The position numbers and the translations under genes are program-made. 13,754 bases of DNA from Pseudomonadota bacterium (lineage in GTDB: Bacteria; Pseudomonadota; Gammaproteobacteria; Halothiobacillales; Halothiobacillaceae). The DNA lies in assembly GCA_021795795.1 (NCBI GenBank), contig JAJYPA010000186.1, positions 1 to 13,754 on the forward strand, in the 5' to 3' direction. The notes beneath the pieces are model-generated. The model made no database searches. It saw only the letters and a list, made by a program, of their open reading frames with translations, and had not been told where the DNA came from. This document shows positions 6,252 through 13,754 of the stretch, piece by piece. Positions within the stretch are counted from its first letter, which is position 1, and every line of letters begins with the position of its first letter.

Positions 6252-7592
6252 ATGATTCCTTACGAGATTCTCGATCGACTTGTGGACTTTACCAGCTGGG
6301 GATCTGCGAAACAGGTGTGCTGCGTCATGGAAAATGACTTCTATTATCGTTTTGAACAGCATTTCCGGGGAAGCCGGGAAGAGATCAAACATCGCCAATC
6401 CGTATATCTGCCCATCCTCGAACCTCTGAAATCCATACAGTCCCCGTCGCTTACTCTTGATCTCGGCTGCGGCCGTGGTGAATGGCTGGAGTTGATGACG
6501 GAAAACGGCTTTTCTGCTCAGGGAGTCGACCTGGACGATGCCATGCTCCAGTTTTGCGCGGAGCAAGGTCTTGCCGTCCGCAAAGCCGATGCCCTGGACT
6601 GTCTCCGGAGCATTCCCGATGCCACATTATCCGTGGTGTCCGGCTTTCACATTGCCGAGCATCTGCCATTCGAAACATTACAAAGCCTGATCGTGGAGGC
6701 GCTCCGCGCACTCATCCCAGGGGGAATCCTGATCTTGGAAACTCCGAACCCGGAAAATCTTGTGGTCGGGTCCTGCAATTTCTATACGGACCCCACACAT
6801 CGCGCACCCTTGCCCCCCCACCTGCTGGCCTACCTGGGGGAAGATGCAGGTTTCAAGCGGATAAAAGTCCTGCGCCTCAATCAACCTCCGCAAGAATGGT
6901 ACTCCACTCCAGCAGAGTTTCCCTCCATGTCCCGCATGATTTTCGGAGTGGGTCCGGACTATGCCATTGTGGCGCAGAAAGATGCGGCACCAGAGACACT
7001 GACCGCCTTTTCCTGGTTTGCGGAGGCGGAAGATGGGTCGAACTCACTAGGTGGACGAATCAACGAGTTCGATGGGCAGATGCTACTACTCCAGCAGAAA
7101 ACACAACGCATGCAGGGCGAGCAGATGGCGCGGTTGGACGAGATGGCGGAGCATCAACGGAGTACGGATGAACAGATGAGCCGACTAACGGCTCTCTGGG
7201 AAGATGCGCAACGCGTACAGTGCGAGCAGATGGCTCGGATGGATGCAGTAATGAACAGCCGCTCTTGGCGGATTACGGCGCCTCTGCGCGAAGTAAATGC
7301 CTTATTACGCAAAGTTAAGCCATATATGAAGGCACAACTCAAGGTCGTCATCAAGAGATCGGCTGCTTTTGTGAAGAAAAGACCATGGCTAAAGCCTCTT
7401 GTATTGGCTCCATTAGCTCCGTTTCCGAGGGTGAAAGAGCGGTTGCGAAGGGCTGCAGGTTTGTCTGCTACAGCCGTAATACCAATCCGTCACATTGGCG
7501 TAGATGGTTCTTTATCAACAGAGCTCTCTCCCCGAGGGGCAGAGATCTATAGATACTTAAAACAAGCAACCGAAAATGCCAGACGGAAATAA
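6252..7592 (+). CDS. WbdD-like methyltransferase with coiled coil, probable chain terminator
   Basis: A 446-residue protein. The core SAM methyltransferase spans about 26-240: ENDFYYRFEQHFRGSREEIK (27-46), motif I LDLGCGRGEWLE (69-80), VDLD (92-95), GFHIAEHLPF (131-140), and LIPGGILILETPNPENL (154-170). A predicted coiled coil follows (about 268-335) with a repeated unit (EQMARLDEM, EQMARMDAV), then SRSWRITAPLRE (336-347), basic amphipathic helices, and an end region LSPRGAEIYRYLK (425-437). The SRSWR motif and tail resemble E. coli WbdD, whose tail binds membrane and WbdA and whose methyl transfer stops chain growth. No kinase domain is present, as in the O8 type. I infer that it caps the polysaccharide. 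The start is uncertain: ATG 6252 or, because homology begins at residue 26, ATG 6327. Stop and next relic start overlap as TAATG. Confidence 0.82.
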   Translation: MIPYEILDRLVDFTSWGSAKQVCCVMENDFYYRFEQHFRGSREEIKHRQSVYLPILEPLKSIQSPSLTLDLGCGRGEWLELMTENGFSAQGVDLDDAMLQFCAEQGLAVRKADALDCLRSIPDATLSVVSGFHIAEHLPFETLQSLIVEALRALIPGGILILETPNPENLVVGSCNFYTDPTHRAPLPPHLLAYLGEDAGFKRIKVLRLNQPPQEWYSTPAEFPSMSRMIFGVGPDYAIVAQKDAAPETLTAFSWFAEAEDGSNSLGGRINEFDGQMLLLQQKTQRMQGEQMARLDEMAEHQRSTDEQMSRLTALWEDAQRVQCEQMARMDAVMNSRSWRITAPLREVNALLRKVKPYMKAQLKVVIKRSAAFVKKRPWLKPLVLAPLAPFPRVKERLRRAAGLSATAVIPIRHIGVDGSLSTELSPRGAEIYRYLKQATENARRK

Positions 7593-7799
7593 TGCGTATA
7601 GTCATCGATCTGCAAGCTTGCCAAACCGACGAGCTCTGGCTAGCGCAGAGCGCGGCATGCCCCGAATCCATGAGGGTATCCGGGAGCACTTCGGCGGGCT
7701 GGTGCCGCCTGAGCACGTTCGCGTATTCGATATACCCACACCAGTTGCTGCGGCCACCCCTGCAGGTAGCAAAGCCCTTCAATATCTGGAGTGTGATCC
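7592..7799 (+). pseudogene. Relic of a GT4 glycosyltransferase N-terminus
   Basis: Reading from ATG 7592 gives MRIVIDLQACQT, closely matching the start of the next protein, MRIVVDMQGAQT. In the intact protein the segment with RFRGIGRY and the first helix comes next; here about two dozen codons are missing and the frame resumes at ELWLAQSAACPES, like the intact strand and loop MLLVLNASYPDT. One base is then lost near 7665: the following similarity, EGIREHFGGLVPPEHVRVFD (intact: ESIRAAFSELLPFEDVQVFE), is in another frame. Similarity fades before 7775, where the relic runs into the binding site of the next gene. The TAATG junction with the methyltransferase suggests this was once the translationally coupled GT4 gene. 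Translation from 7592 would now run out of frame to 7978, into the following gene. Confidence 0.75.
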
Positions 7800-10700
7800 A
7801 TGCGCATTGTTGTAGACATGCAAGGTGCCCAAACAGCAAGCCGCTTTCGTGGGATTGGCCGCTACACCATGGCCCTGGTCAAGGAAATGGCCCGGCAGCG
7901 CGGCGAACACCAGATGCTGCTCGTGCTCAATGCCTCGTACCCGGATACCATCGAGTCCATTCGCGCCGCTTTTTCTGAGCTTTTGCCTTTTGAGGACGTT
8001 CAGGTGTTCGAGGTCGCCGGCCCCGTGGGCGGCCAGGACCCTGCCAACTACGCCCGCCGCATGGCGGCCGAAATGATGTATGAAGTTTTTTTAGCAAGTC
8101 TTGACCCCGACATCATTTTTATCCCCTCGCTCTTCGAGGAGTTTGGCGGTGAGGCCGTGACCAGCGTGCACAGTCTGCATCAGACCATTCCTACAGCGGT
8201 CACCTTGTACGACCTCATTCCTTTGGTTCATCGTAGCGTGTATCTGCAGGATCCGGCGATGGAGCGCTGGTATTTCAACAAGCTCGACCACTTGCACCGC
8301 GCTGATCTGCTCTTGTCGATCAGCGACGCATCGGGGCGTGAAGGCTTTCAATACCTGAATATGCCGGACTCTTCGGTAGTCACAGTCTCCTGTGCCAGCG
8401 ACACCCAGTTCCGCCCCATCGACTTGAGCGATGCTCAACGGGCGCATCTAAAGAATACCTACGGCATCGACCGTTCTTTCGTAATGAATGCTGGCGGCAC
8501 AGATCATCGCAAAAACCTTAATGGTCTGTTCCAAGCCTTTGCGAGACTGCCCGCTGAGATGCGCAAAGCACATGCCCTCGTTCTCGTCGGGAATGAAGTA
8601 GCCAATGAGAAGAGCCATTTCCTCGACATGGCGAAACAGGCCGGTTTGCGCGCAAAAGAACTCGTATTCACAGGTTACGTTTCAAACGAAGACCTTGCGC
8701 TGCTCTACAACGCCTGCACCTTGTTCGTGTTCCCCTCCTGGCACGAAGGCTTCGGCTTGCCGGTGCTAGAGGCCATGGCCTGCGGCAAGGCGGTGATTGC
8801 CGCTAACAGCTCCAGCCTGCCGGAAGTGGTGGGACGGCAAGACGCCCTGTTCGCCCCGCGGGACGATGTGGCCATGGCCGCGAAAATGGTAGAGGTGCTT
8901 GACGATCCCCATTTCCGCCAACTGCTGGAAAAGCATGGCCTCGAACAGGCGAAAAAATTCTCTTGGACTCTCAGTGCGCAGCGGGCTTGGCAAGCGCTGG
9001 AAAAACTCCACCGCGAGTTTCCCAAAACGCAACTCCGCCTACCCTTGCCAAGGCGGCCAAGGCTGGCGTTTGTCTCCCCGTTACCCCAGGAGAAAACCGG
9101 TATTGCCGATTACGCCGTCGAGCTCCTACCCGAGCTCTCGCGCCATTACGACATCACCGTCGTCGTGGCGCAGGAGCGGGTGGAGGACGCCTGGGCAAAG
9201 GCCAACGCACCCATACGGGATGTGGCCTGGTTCCGCACCCACGTCCAGGAATTTGACCGGGTGCTTTACCATTTTGGCAACTCGCCATTTCATAGCCACA
9301 TGTTTGGCCTTTTGGCCGACATTCCCGGGGTGGTGGTACTGCATGATTTTTACCTCTCGTGGGCCGTTTGGCACCGCGACGAACACGATTCCGCGCAGCA
9401 TGGGTGGTCCCGAGCGCTGCTAGCGGGGCATGGCTGGAAAGCCGTGTGTGAGCGCATGCAAGTGGCTAGTAGCCTCGACGTGGTGAACGTGGCTACCGCT
9501 TACCCCTGCAATATGGCCGTGTTGCAACAAGCGCTCGGCATCATCGTACACTCCGATTATTCCCGCCAACTCGCCGGACGCCTTTATGGTGAACAGGCTG
9601 CGGCGGATTGGGTGCTCATCCCCCTTCTACGCCAGCCTGTGCAGAAACAAGACAAGGCGGATGCGCGCAAGCACTTGGGTCTGACAGAAAAAAATTTTGT
9701 GGTATGCAGCTTCGGTCTATTGGACGAAACCAAACTCAACCACCGCTTGCTCGAAGCCTGGCTGGCTTCGCCGCTGTTTTCCGATCTAAACTGTCGCTTG
9801 GTATTCGTCGGCGAAAACCACGGTGGAAATTACGGGCGAGAACTCTTGCGCAAAATCGCTCAAAGCCCGGTCAAAGATCGTATCACCATTACCGGTTGGG
9901 CCGATGTAAATAGCTACCGCCAATGGCTGGCCGCCGCCGACGTGGGTGTACAACTGCGCACCCTATCGCGCGGCGAAACCTCCGGTACGGTGTTGGATTG
10001 CATGAATTACGGCCTGCCCACGATCGTCAACGCCCACGGCTCGATGGCCGACTTGCCCGCCGATACCGTGTGGATGCTTCCTGATGAGTTCAGAGACGAG
10101 CAACTCATCGAGGCTTTGTACCGTCTGTGGCAAGATGCCGCGCGTTGTGCAGAACTTGGTGCACGCGCGCAGACGCATATTCACACCCACCATCATCCGC
10201 GCCACTGTGCCGATCAATATGCCGCAGCCATCGAAACGGCTTACGCCAAGGCAGATCAAGGCATTCATGGCCTGATCCAGGCGCTACCCATGCTTACGCC
10301 GCAGCTTGCAGCAAGCGAATTACCCTATCTCGCCAACGCCATGGCGAGCAACTTCCCGCCAAAACCGCGTAGACCGCAACTGTTAGTGGATGTTTCGGCG
10401 TTGGTCACAACGGATTTATGGAGTGGCATAGAACGAGTTACCCGCGCGCTGCTGCGCGAAATTGCTCTCGGCGAATTCAACGGCTGGGCGGTGGAGCCGG
10501 TGTATGCCACAACAGATCAGCCCGGCTATCGTTACGCGCGCAAATTTATGAGCCGGTTTTTGGGTATCCTCGACGATTGGGTAGAGGATGCGCCGGTGCA
10601 GGTATGGCCGGGTGATTTTTTCCTGGGCCTGGATTTCCACTCTCAAGTGATTCTCGCTCAGGAGAACACACTCCAGGCGTGGCGCCGTCGTGGGATACAA

Positions 10701-11591
10701 GTTTACTTTGTAGTTCATGATCTTTTGCCAGTCACCATGCAGGAAGTTTTCCCGCCCGGTGCTGATCAAGGCCATCAACGCTGGTTGCAAACCATTTCAC
10801 GGTACGATGGTGCCTTGTGTGTGTCTCGTCATGTGGCCGATGAATTCTATGACTGGTTACAGATCTTTGGTGAAAGGCGCGAACGCCCCTTTACGTTGAC
10901 CTGGTTCCACCATGGGGCCGATCTCGATAACAGCTCACCTTCACGCGGTATGCCCACTGATGCCGTGCATACGCTAGCGGCCATTAAAGCACGCCCCACT
11001 TTCCTCATGGTTGGCACCATCGAGCCGCGCAAGGGCTATCTGCAAACCCTGCATGCGTTCGATGCACTTTGGGCGCAAGGCGTGGATGTGAATCTCGTCA
11101 TCGTCGGCAAAGAAGGGTGGAAGCCTCTGCCCGACGATAAGCGTCGCGACATTCCACAAACCGTTCATGCGTTGCGTACCAATCCGGAACTGGACAAACG
11201 CCTATTCTGCCTGGAAGGCATCAGCGACGAATACCTGGAGCAGGTCTACGCGCATGCGGATTGTCTGATCGCCGCAAGTTATGATGAAGGGTTTGGTCTA
11301 CCGCTGATCGAGGCCGCTCGCCACGGCGTGCCCCTGTTGGTGCGGGATATTCCCGTCTTCCGCGAAGTCACCGCCGGCCACGCGCATTATTTTGTCGACA
11401 GCCGCGACCCGCAAGCGATTACAAAAGCAGTTAAGGAATGGCTGGCGCTTTTTGAGAAAGGCGAGCACCCGCGCAGCGACCTCATTCCGCACCAAACCTG
11501 GCAGGACAGCGCCCGACAGGTGTTAGATGCCATTTTCCAGCAAAAGACCCCTTACAAAATTTGGTTGCCAGATGGCGTGCGCCGCTATTAG
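7800..11591 (+). CDS. Three-module GT4 glycosyltransferase, WbdA-like polymerase
   Basis: A 1263-residue cytoplasmic protein made of three GT-B (GT4) modules. Module 1 (1 to about 410): MRIVVDMQGAQT with RFRGIGRY, AGGTDHRKNL (231-240), and an EX7E motif EGFGLPVLE (Glu316, Glu324). Module 2 (about 418-820): LAFVSPLPQEKTGIADYAVE, ending with GETSGTVLD (725-733) in the place of EX7E, so its catalytic motif deviates. Module 3 (about 858-1263): LLVDVSALV, GIERVTRALL, VGTIEPRKGY (1071-1080), and EX7E EGFGLPLIE (Glu1163, Glu1171). This build recalls WbdA of E. coli O8/O9a, in which several mannosyltransferase modules in one chain assemble the repeat. I infer a processive polymerase for a short-repeat glycan; mannose is a guess. 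The ATG at 7800 has GGAG at 7788-7791. The TAG at 11589 probably replaces a Trp codon, since similarity continues downstream. Confidence 0.88.
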   Translation: MRIVVDMQGAQTASRFRGIGRYTMALVKEMARQRGEHQMLLVLNASYPDTIESIRAAFSELLPFEDVQVFEVAGPVGGQDPANYARRMAAEMMYEVFLASLDPDIIFIPSLFEEFGGEAVTSVHSLHQTIPTAVTLYDLIPLVHRSVYLQDPAMERWYFNKLDHLHRADLLLSISDASGREGFQYLNMPDSSVVTVSCASDTQFRPIDLSDAQRAHLKNTYGIDRSFVMNAGGTDHRKNLNGLFQAFARLPAEMRKAHALVLVGNEVANEKSHFLDMAKQAGLRAKELVFTGYVSNEDLALLYNACTLFVFPSWHEGFGLPVLEAMACGKAVIAANSSSLPEVVGRQDALFAPRDDVAMAAKMVEVLDDPHFRQLLEKHGLEQAKKFSWTLSAQRAWQALEKLHREFPKTQLRLPLPRRPRLAFVSPLPQEKTGIADYAVELLPELSRHYDITVVVAQERVEDAWAKANAPIRDVAWFRTHVQEFDRVLYHFGNSPFHSHMFGLLADIPGVVVLHDFYLSWAVWHRDEHDSAQHGWSRALLAGHGWKAVCERMQVASSLDVVNVATAYPCNMAVLQQALGIIVHSDYSRQLAGRLYGEQAAADWVLIPLLRQPVQKQDKADARKHLGLTEKNFVVCSFGLLDETKLNHRLLEAWLASPLFSDLNCRLVFVGENHGGNYGRELLRKIAQSPVKDRITITGWADVNSYRQWLAAADVGVQLRTLSRGETSGTVLDCMNYGLPTIVNAHGSMADLPADTVWMLPDEFRDEQLIEALYRLWQDAARCAELGARAQTHIHTHHHPRHCADQYAAAIETAYAKADQGIHGLIQALPMLTPQLAASELPYLANAMASNFPPKPRRPQLLVDVSALVTTDLWSGIERVTRALLREIALGEFNGWAVEPVYATTDQPGYRYARKFMSRFLGILDDWVEDAPVQVWPGDFFLGLDFHSQVILAQENTLQAWRRRGIQVYFVVHDLLPVTMQEVFPPGADQGHQRWLQTISRYDGALCVSRHVADEFYDWLQIFGERRERPFTLTWFHHGADLDNSSPSRGMPTDAVHTLAAIKARPTFLMVGTIEPRKGYLQTLHAFDALWAQGVDVNLVIVGKEGWKPLPDDKRRDIPQTVHALRTNPELDKRLFCLEGISDEYLEQVYAHADCLIAASYDEGFGLPLIEAARHGVPLLVRDIPVFREVTAGHAHYFVDSRDPQAITKAVKEWLALFEKGEHPRSDLIPHQTWQDSARQVLDAIFQQKTPYKIWLPDGVRRY

Positions 11592-11968
11592 GACGCCGAT
11601 CCACGCCTGCTTACAGAGGTTGGCGAACGGCGCGGAACCGCAATACATACCACGGCCAAGGCGGGGTATTTGATTTACGGACCGTATGAGAATCTTAATC
11701 CGGTTACTTAACGCGTAAAAATAAGTGGCGCATTAATTTCTATAGTTGGAGAATATTTCGATATATGCTGCAACCGGGGCCGTGAAATACTCAGAAAAGC
11801 TCTCCTCATCGCTGAAAAATGGCAAGTGGTACGCCGACTGTTTTTCCGAAGTAAGGCCAGGAATCAGGCTGATCGAATTTAGGGTGGTTGTGAATGAAAC
11901 CTTTCTGTCGAAGAGGCTATATGGAATGATCGTAGCGTTATGCAAGAAGAACTTTAGCAGGGTTAAGT
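11592..11968 (+). pseudogene. Decayed in-frame extension of the large GT4 protein
   Basis: No intact gene fills this stretch. Read in the frame of the preceding protein it gives a domain-like sequence: DADPRLLTEVGERRG (11592-11636), then AGYLIYGPYENLNP (11661-11702), TAA at 11709, then VKISGALISIVGEYFDIC (11715-11768), and NRGREILRKALLIAEKWQ to about 11825, with a TAG at 11880. Near 11870 similarity-like sequence moves to the next frame (IEFRVVVNETFLS). Patterns such as (W)xxDPRLxTxVGxRxG and YGPYxxLxPGxY are, as I recall, found in accessory domains beside or fused to exopolysaccharide glycosyltransferases; their exact role is unknown to me. TAG 11589 could come from TGG, and TAA 11709 from a Tyr codon. 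An 80-codon frame from TTG 11746 lies in the wrong frame for most of this and is not called as a gene. AGGG for the next gene lies at 11959-11962. Confidence 0.62.
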
Positions 11969-13114
11969 GTGCTGAAAATCGCCATTGAATCCAACTCCAT
12001 GCGCCCTCCCCGTTCCGGGATTGGCCGCTACACCTGGGAAATCACCCGCCGGTGGGAGCGAGACCCGGGGATCAGTCTGTTCTACTTTTATGGTACCTCC
12101 TGGGTAACCCGATGGCCGGACATCATGCCGCCGGCCATTCGATCCTCCAGCAAGGGAATGGTGCGCTGGCTCAAGGAGCACACCCCAAAGGGCCGAGAAC
12201 TTCGCCACCAGTTGGATAATGCCGCATTTCATATTCACCTCCTGCGGCATCCCGTCGATGTGGTTTTCGGGCCCAATTACAGCGCTCCCAAGAGTCGCGT
12301 GCCTACCGTGATCACTTTTCACGATCTCTCCCATATCCACTATCCTGAAACCCATCCGCCGGCACGGGTGGCATATTTGAACCAACAGCTCCCCAAAAGC
12401 GTGCGGCAGGCGGCCATCATCCTCACGGATTCCGAGTTTTCGCGGCAGGAGATTGCCGACGCATTTCCCGAGGTGGAGAGCCGGATCCGGGTCGTCTATC
12501 CGGGAATCAATCCCAGCGTGGCAAGCGCGGGAGCGGAAGCCGATCTGGTGCAATGGCTGGGAACGGATCCACCGCCCTATTTCCTGTTCCTCGCCACCCT
12601 GGAGCCCCGCAAGAACATCAGACGGTTGCTGGCGGCGTATGCAGCGCTGCCCGACCGGTTCCGCAAGGAGCATCCCCTGTATCTGGCAGGCAGCTTCGGC
12701 TGGCGGGAAGCCGAGTTCAGCGACGTGCTGAAGCGCTTGGTGGAGGGTGGGGAGGTCAGGATTCTCGGCTTTGTACCCGACACCCTCCTTCCAGCCCTCT
12801 ATCGCCGCGCGCTGGCGTTGGTCTACCCATCCCTCTACGAAGGCTTCGGCCTGCCCCCCGTCGAGGCCATGGCAACCGGGTGCCCGGTGCTGGTCAGCAA
12901 CGTGACCGCCATGCCGGAGGTCTGCGGAGATGCGGCGCTGTACTGCGACCCACTGGACGTCTCCTCCATCCGTGACGGCATGCTGCGACTGGCCGAGGAT
13001 GTCGAACTACGAAATCGGCTCAGTCAGGCGGGACCAGCACGCGCCTCGCGCTATAGCTGGGATCGATCCGGAGCGGAAGTATTGGCATTGATGCGCGAGG
13101 TTGCAAAAGGCTGA
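11969..13114 (+). CDS. GT4 glycosyltransferase, MtfB/WbdB-like
   Basis: A 381-residue retaining GT-B glycosyltransferase of family 4. The N-terminal half has the acceptor-side pattern PPRSGIGRYTWEI (13-25), VFGPNYSAP (99-107), TFHDLSHIHYPETHP (116-130) and ILTDSEFSRQEI (151-162). The C-terminal half has FLATLEPRKNIRRLLAAY (207-224), ILGFVPDTLLPALY (265-278) and the EX7E motif EGFGLPPVE (Glu291, Glu299) that binds the nucleotide-sugar. The pattern belongs to the MtfB-like mannosyltransferases, which in E. coli O9 act early in polymannose synthesis; donor specificity here is inferred. GTG at 11969 has AGGG at 11959-11962, six bases upstream. The gene follows the decayed region, keeps normal local composition, and its TGA overlaps the next ATG by one base (TGATG). 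Confidence 0.9.
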   Translation: MLKIAIESNSMRPPRSGIGRYTWEITRRWERDPGISLFYFYGTSWVTRWPDIMPPAIRSSSKGMVRWLKEHTPKGRELRHQLDNAAFHIHLLRHPVDVVFGPNYSAPKSRVPTVITFHDLSHIHYPETHPPARVAYLNQQLPKSVRQAAIILTDSEFSRQEIADAFPEVESRIRVVYPGINPSVASAGAEADLVQWLGTDPPPYFLFLATLEPRKNIRRLLAAYAALPDRFRKEHPLYLAGSFGWREAEFSDVLKRLVEGGEVRILGFVPDTLLPALYRRALALVYPSLYEGFGLPPVEAMATGCPVLVSNVTAMPEVCGDAALYCDPLDVSSIRDGMLRLAEDVELRNRLSQAGPARASRYSWDRSGAEVLALMREVAKG

Positions 13115-13754
13115 TGCGCATCGCCATCGTCCATGACTGGCTGGTGGTTTACGCCGGCGCGGAGCGGGTGCTGGAGCAGATGCTTGCCTGTTATCCCGAC
13201 GCCGATCTCTTCAGCCTGGTGGATTTCTTGCCCACTGATCAACGCCATTTCATCGACAACAGGCCGGTGACCACGTCCTTCATCCAGCGCCTGCCCAGGG
13301 CGCGCAAGAAATACCGGGGTTATCTGCCCCTCATGCCCCTGGCCGTGGAGCAGTTCGACCTCTCCGCTTATGACCTGGTTTTGTCCAGCAGCCATGCGGT
13401 GGCCAAGGGCGTGCTGACCGGGCCGGATCAGTTGCATCTGTGCATGTGCTATTCCCCCATCCGCTACGCCTGGGACCTGCAGCATCAGTATCTGCGGGAG
13501 GCGGGACTGGATCGGGGCGTCAAGGGCTGGTTGGCGAAGCTGATCCTGCATTATGTTCGTCTGTGGGATGTCCGCACGGCCAACGGCGTGGACGGCTTCA
13601 TCGCCATTTCCCGCTACATCGCCCGGCGCATCCGCAAGGTGTACCGGCGGGAGTCCAGCGTCATCTATCCGCCGGTGGATGTGGCGGATTTTCCCCTGTG
13701 CCGGGACAAGGAAGATTTCTACGTCACCGCCTCGCGCATGGTCCCTTACAAGAA
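13114..13754 (+). CDS. GT4 glycosyltransferase, WbaZ-like, 3' end outside window
   Basis: The first 213 residues of a GT-B glycosyltransferase, open to the right edge. It begins MRIAIVHDWLVVYAGAERVL (1-20), then DLFSLVDFL, TSFIQRLPRARKKYRGYLPL (54-73), FDLSAYDLVLSSSHAVAKGV (81-100), MCYSPIRYAWDL (111-122), GFIAISRYIARRIRKVYRR (161-179), SSVIYPPVDV (181-190) and YVTASRMVPYK (203-213). The run SSHAVAKGV, the CYSPIRYAWD stretch and IYPPVDV are typical of the WbaZ-like branch of GT4, which includes mannosyltransferases of O-antigen synthesis. The catalytic EX7E half lies beyond the window. The ATG at 13114 overlaps the preceding stop as TGATG, so translation is coupled. In the E. coli O9a gene order this place is held by the adaptor mannosyltransferase gene; the same role here is inference. 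Confidence 0.88.
   Translation, partial: MRIAIVHDWLVVYAGAERVLEQMLACYPDADLFSLVDFLPTDQRHFIDNRPVTTSFIQRLPRARKKYRGYLPLMPLAVEQFDLSAYDLVLSSSHAVAKGVLTGPDQLHLCMCYSPIRYAWDLQHQYLREAGLDRGVKGWLAKLILHYVRLWDVRTANGVDGFIAISRYIARRIRKVYRRESSVIYPPVDVADFPLCRDKEDFYVTASRMVPYK

Noticed and set aside
11746..11988. 80-codon plus-strand frame starting at TTG
   Set aside because: Most of the region reads better as a decayed domain in a different frame, and this frame only captures part of it after the frameshift; it also overlaps the next gene's start.
1..13754. CRISPR array, tRNA, rRNA or intact insertion sequence
   Set aside because: No regularly spaced repeats, no tRNA-like cloverleaf or rRNA sequence, and no transposase were recognised on either strand.

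Overview
The window is a 13.75 kb stretch of a bacterial cell-surface polysaccharide locus. All convincing genes lie on the + strand. The G+C-rich background, the Wzm/Wzt-type ABC exporter, the Wzx-type flippase and the EPS-associated MarR-type regulator fit a Gram-negative proteobacterium. The style of the proteins reminds me of acidophilic sulfur/iron oxidisers such as Acidithiobacillus, but the sequence alone does not prove a genus.

Left block (1-3810): the 3' part of a Wzx-type flippase gene, a zinc-ribbon plus SAM methyltransferase gene overlapping it by 11 bp, and two family-2 glycosyltransferase genes. The first of these GT2 genes is clearly A+T-rich compared with its surroundings and looks imported. 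This block looks like the end of a flippase-dependent polysaccharide cluster.

Middle (3811-4657): about 365 bp without a convincing gene, ending in a good sigma70-type promoter. A small winged-helix regulator of the EPS-associated MarR family follows.

Right block (4658-13754): ABC-2 permease (wzm), ATPase (wzt), a WbdD-like methyltransferase with coiled coil and SWR tail motif, a relic of a GT4 gene, a 1263-residue protein with three GT4 modules, a decayed in-frame extension of that protein, a complete MtfB-like GT4 gene, and the start of a WbaZ-like GT4 gene. The order wzm, wzt, terminator methyltransferase, multidomain polymerase, two single-domain GT4 genes is that of the Escherichia coli O8/O9a polymannose O-antigen clusters. 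The inferred pathway is: the single-domain GT4 enzymes build the adaptor or primer on an undecaprenyl-linked sugar at the cytoplasmic face, the three-module enzyme extends the chain, the methyltransferase caps it and sets its length, and Wzm/Wzt exports it. One point does not fit the E. coli paradigm: this Wzt is short and has no C-terminal carbohydrate-binding domain to read a methylated end.

Two stretches of gene decay were reconstructed by reading the frames. A fragment at 7592-7799 matches the N-terminus of the neighbouring GT4 protein, with one internal deletion and one frameshift. The region 11592 to about 11930 continues the large GT4 protein in the same frame but is broken by stops at 11589, 11709 and 11880 and by a frameshift near 11870.
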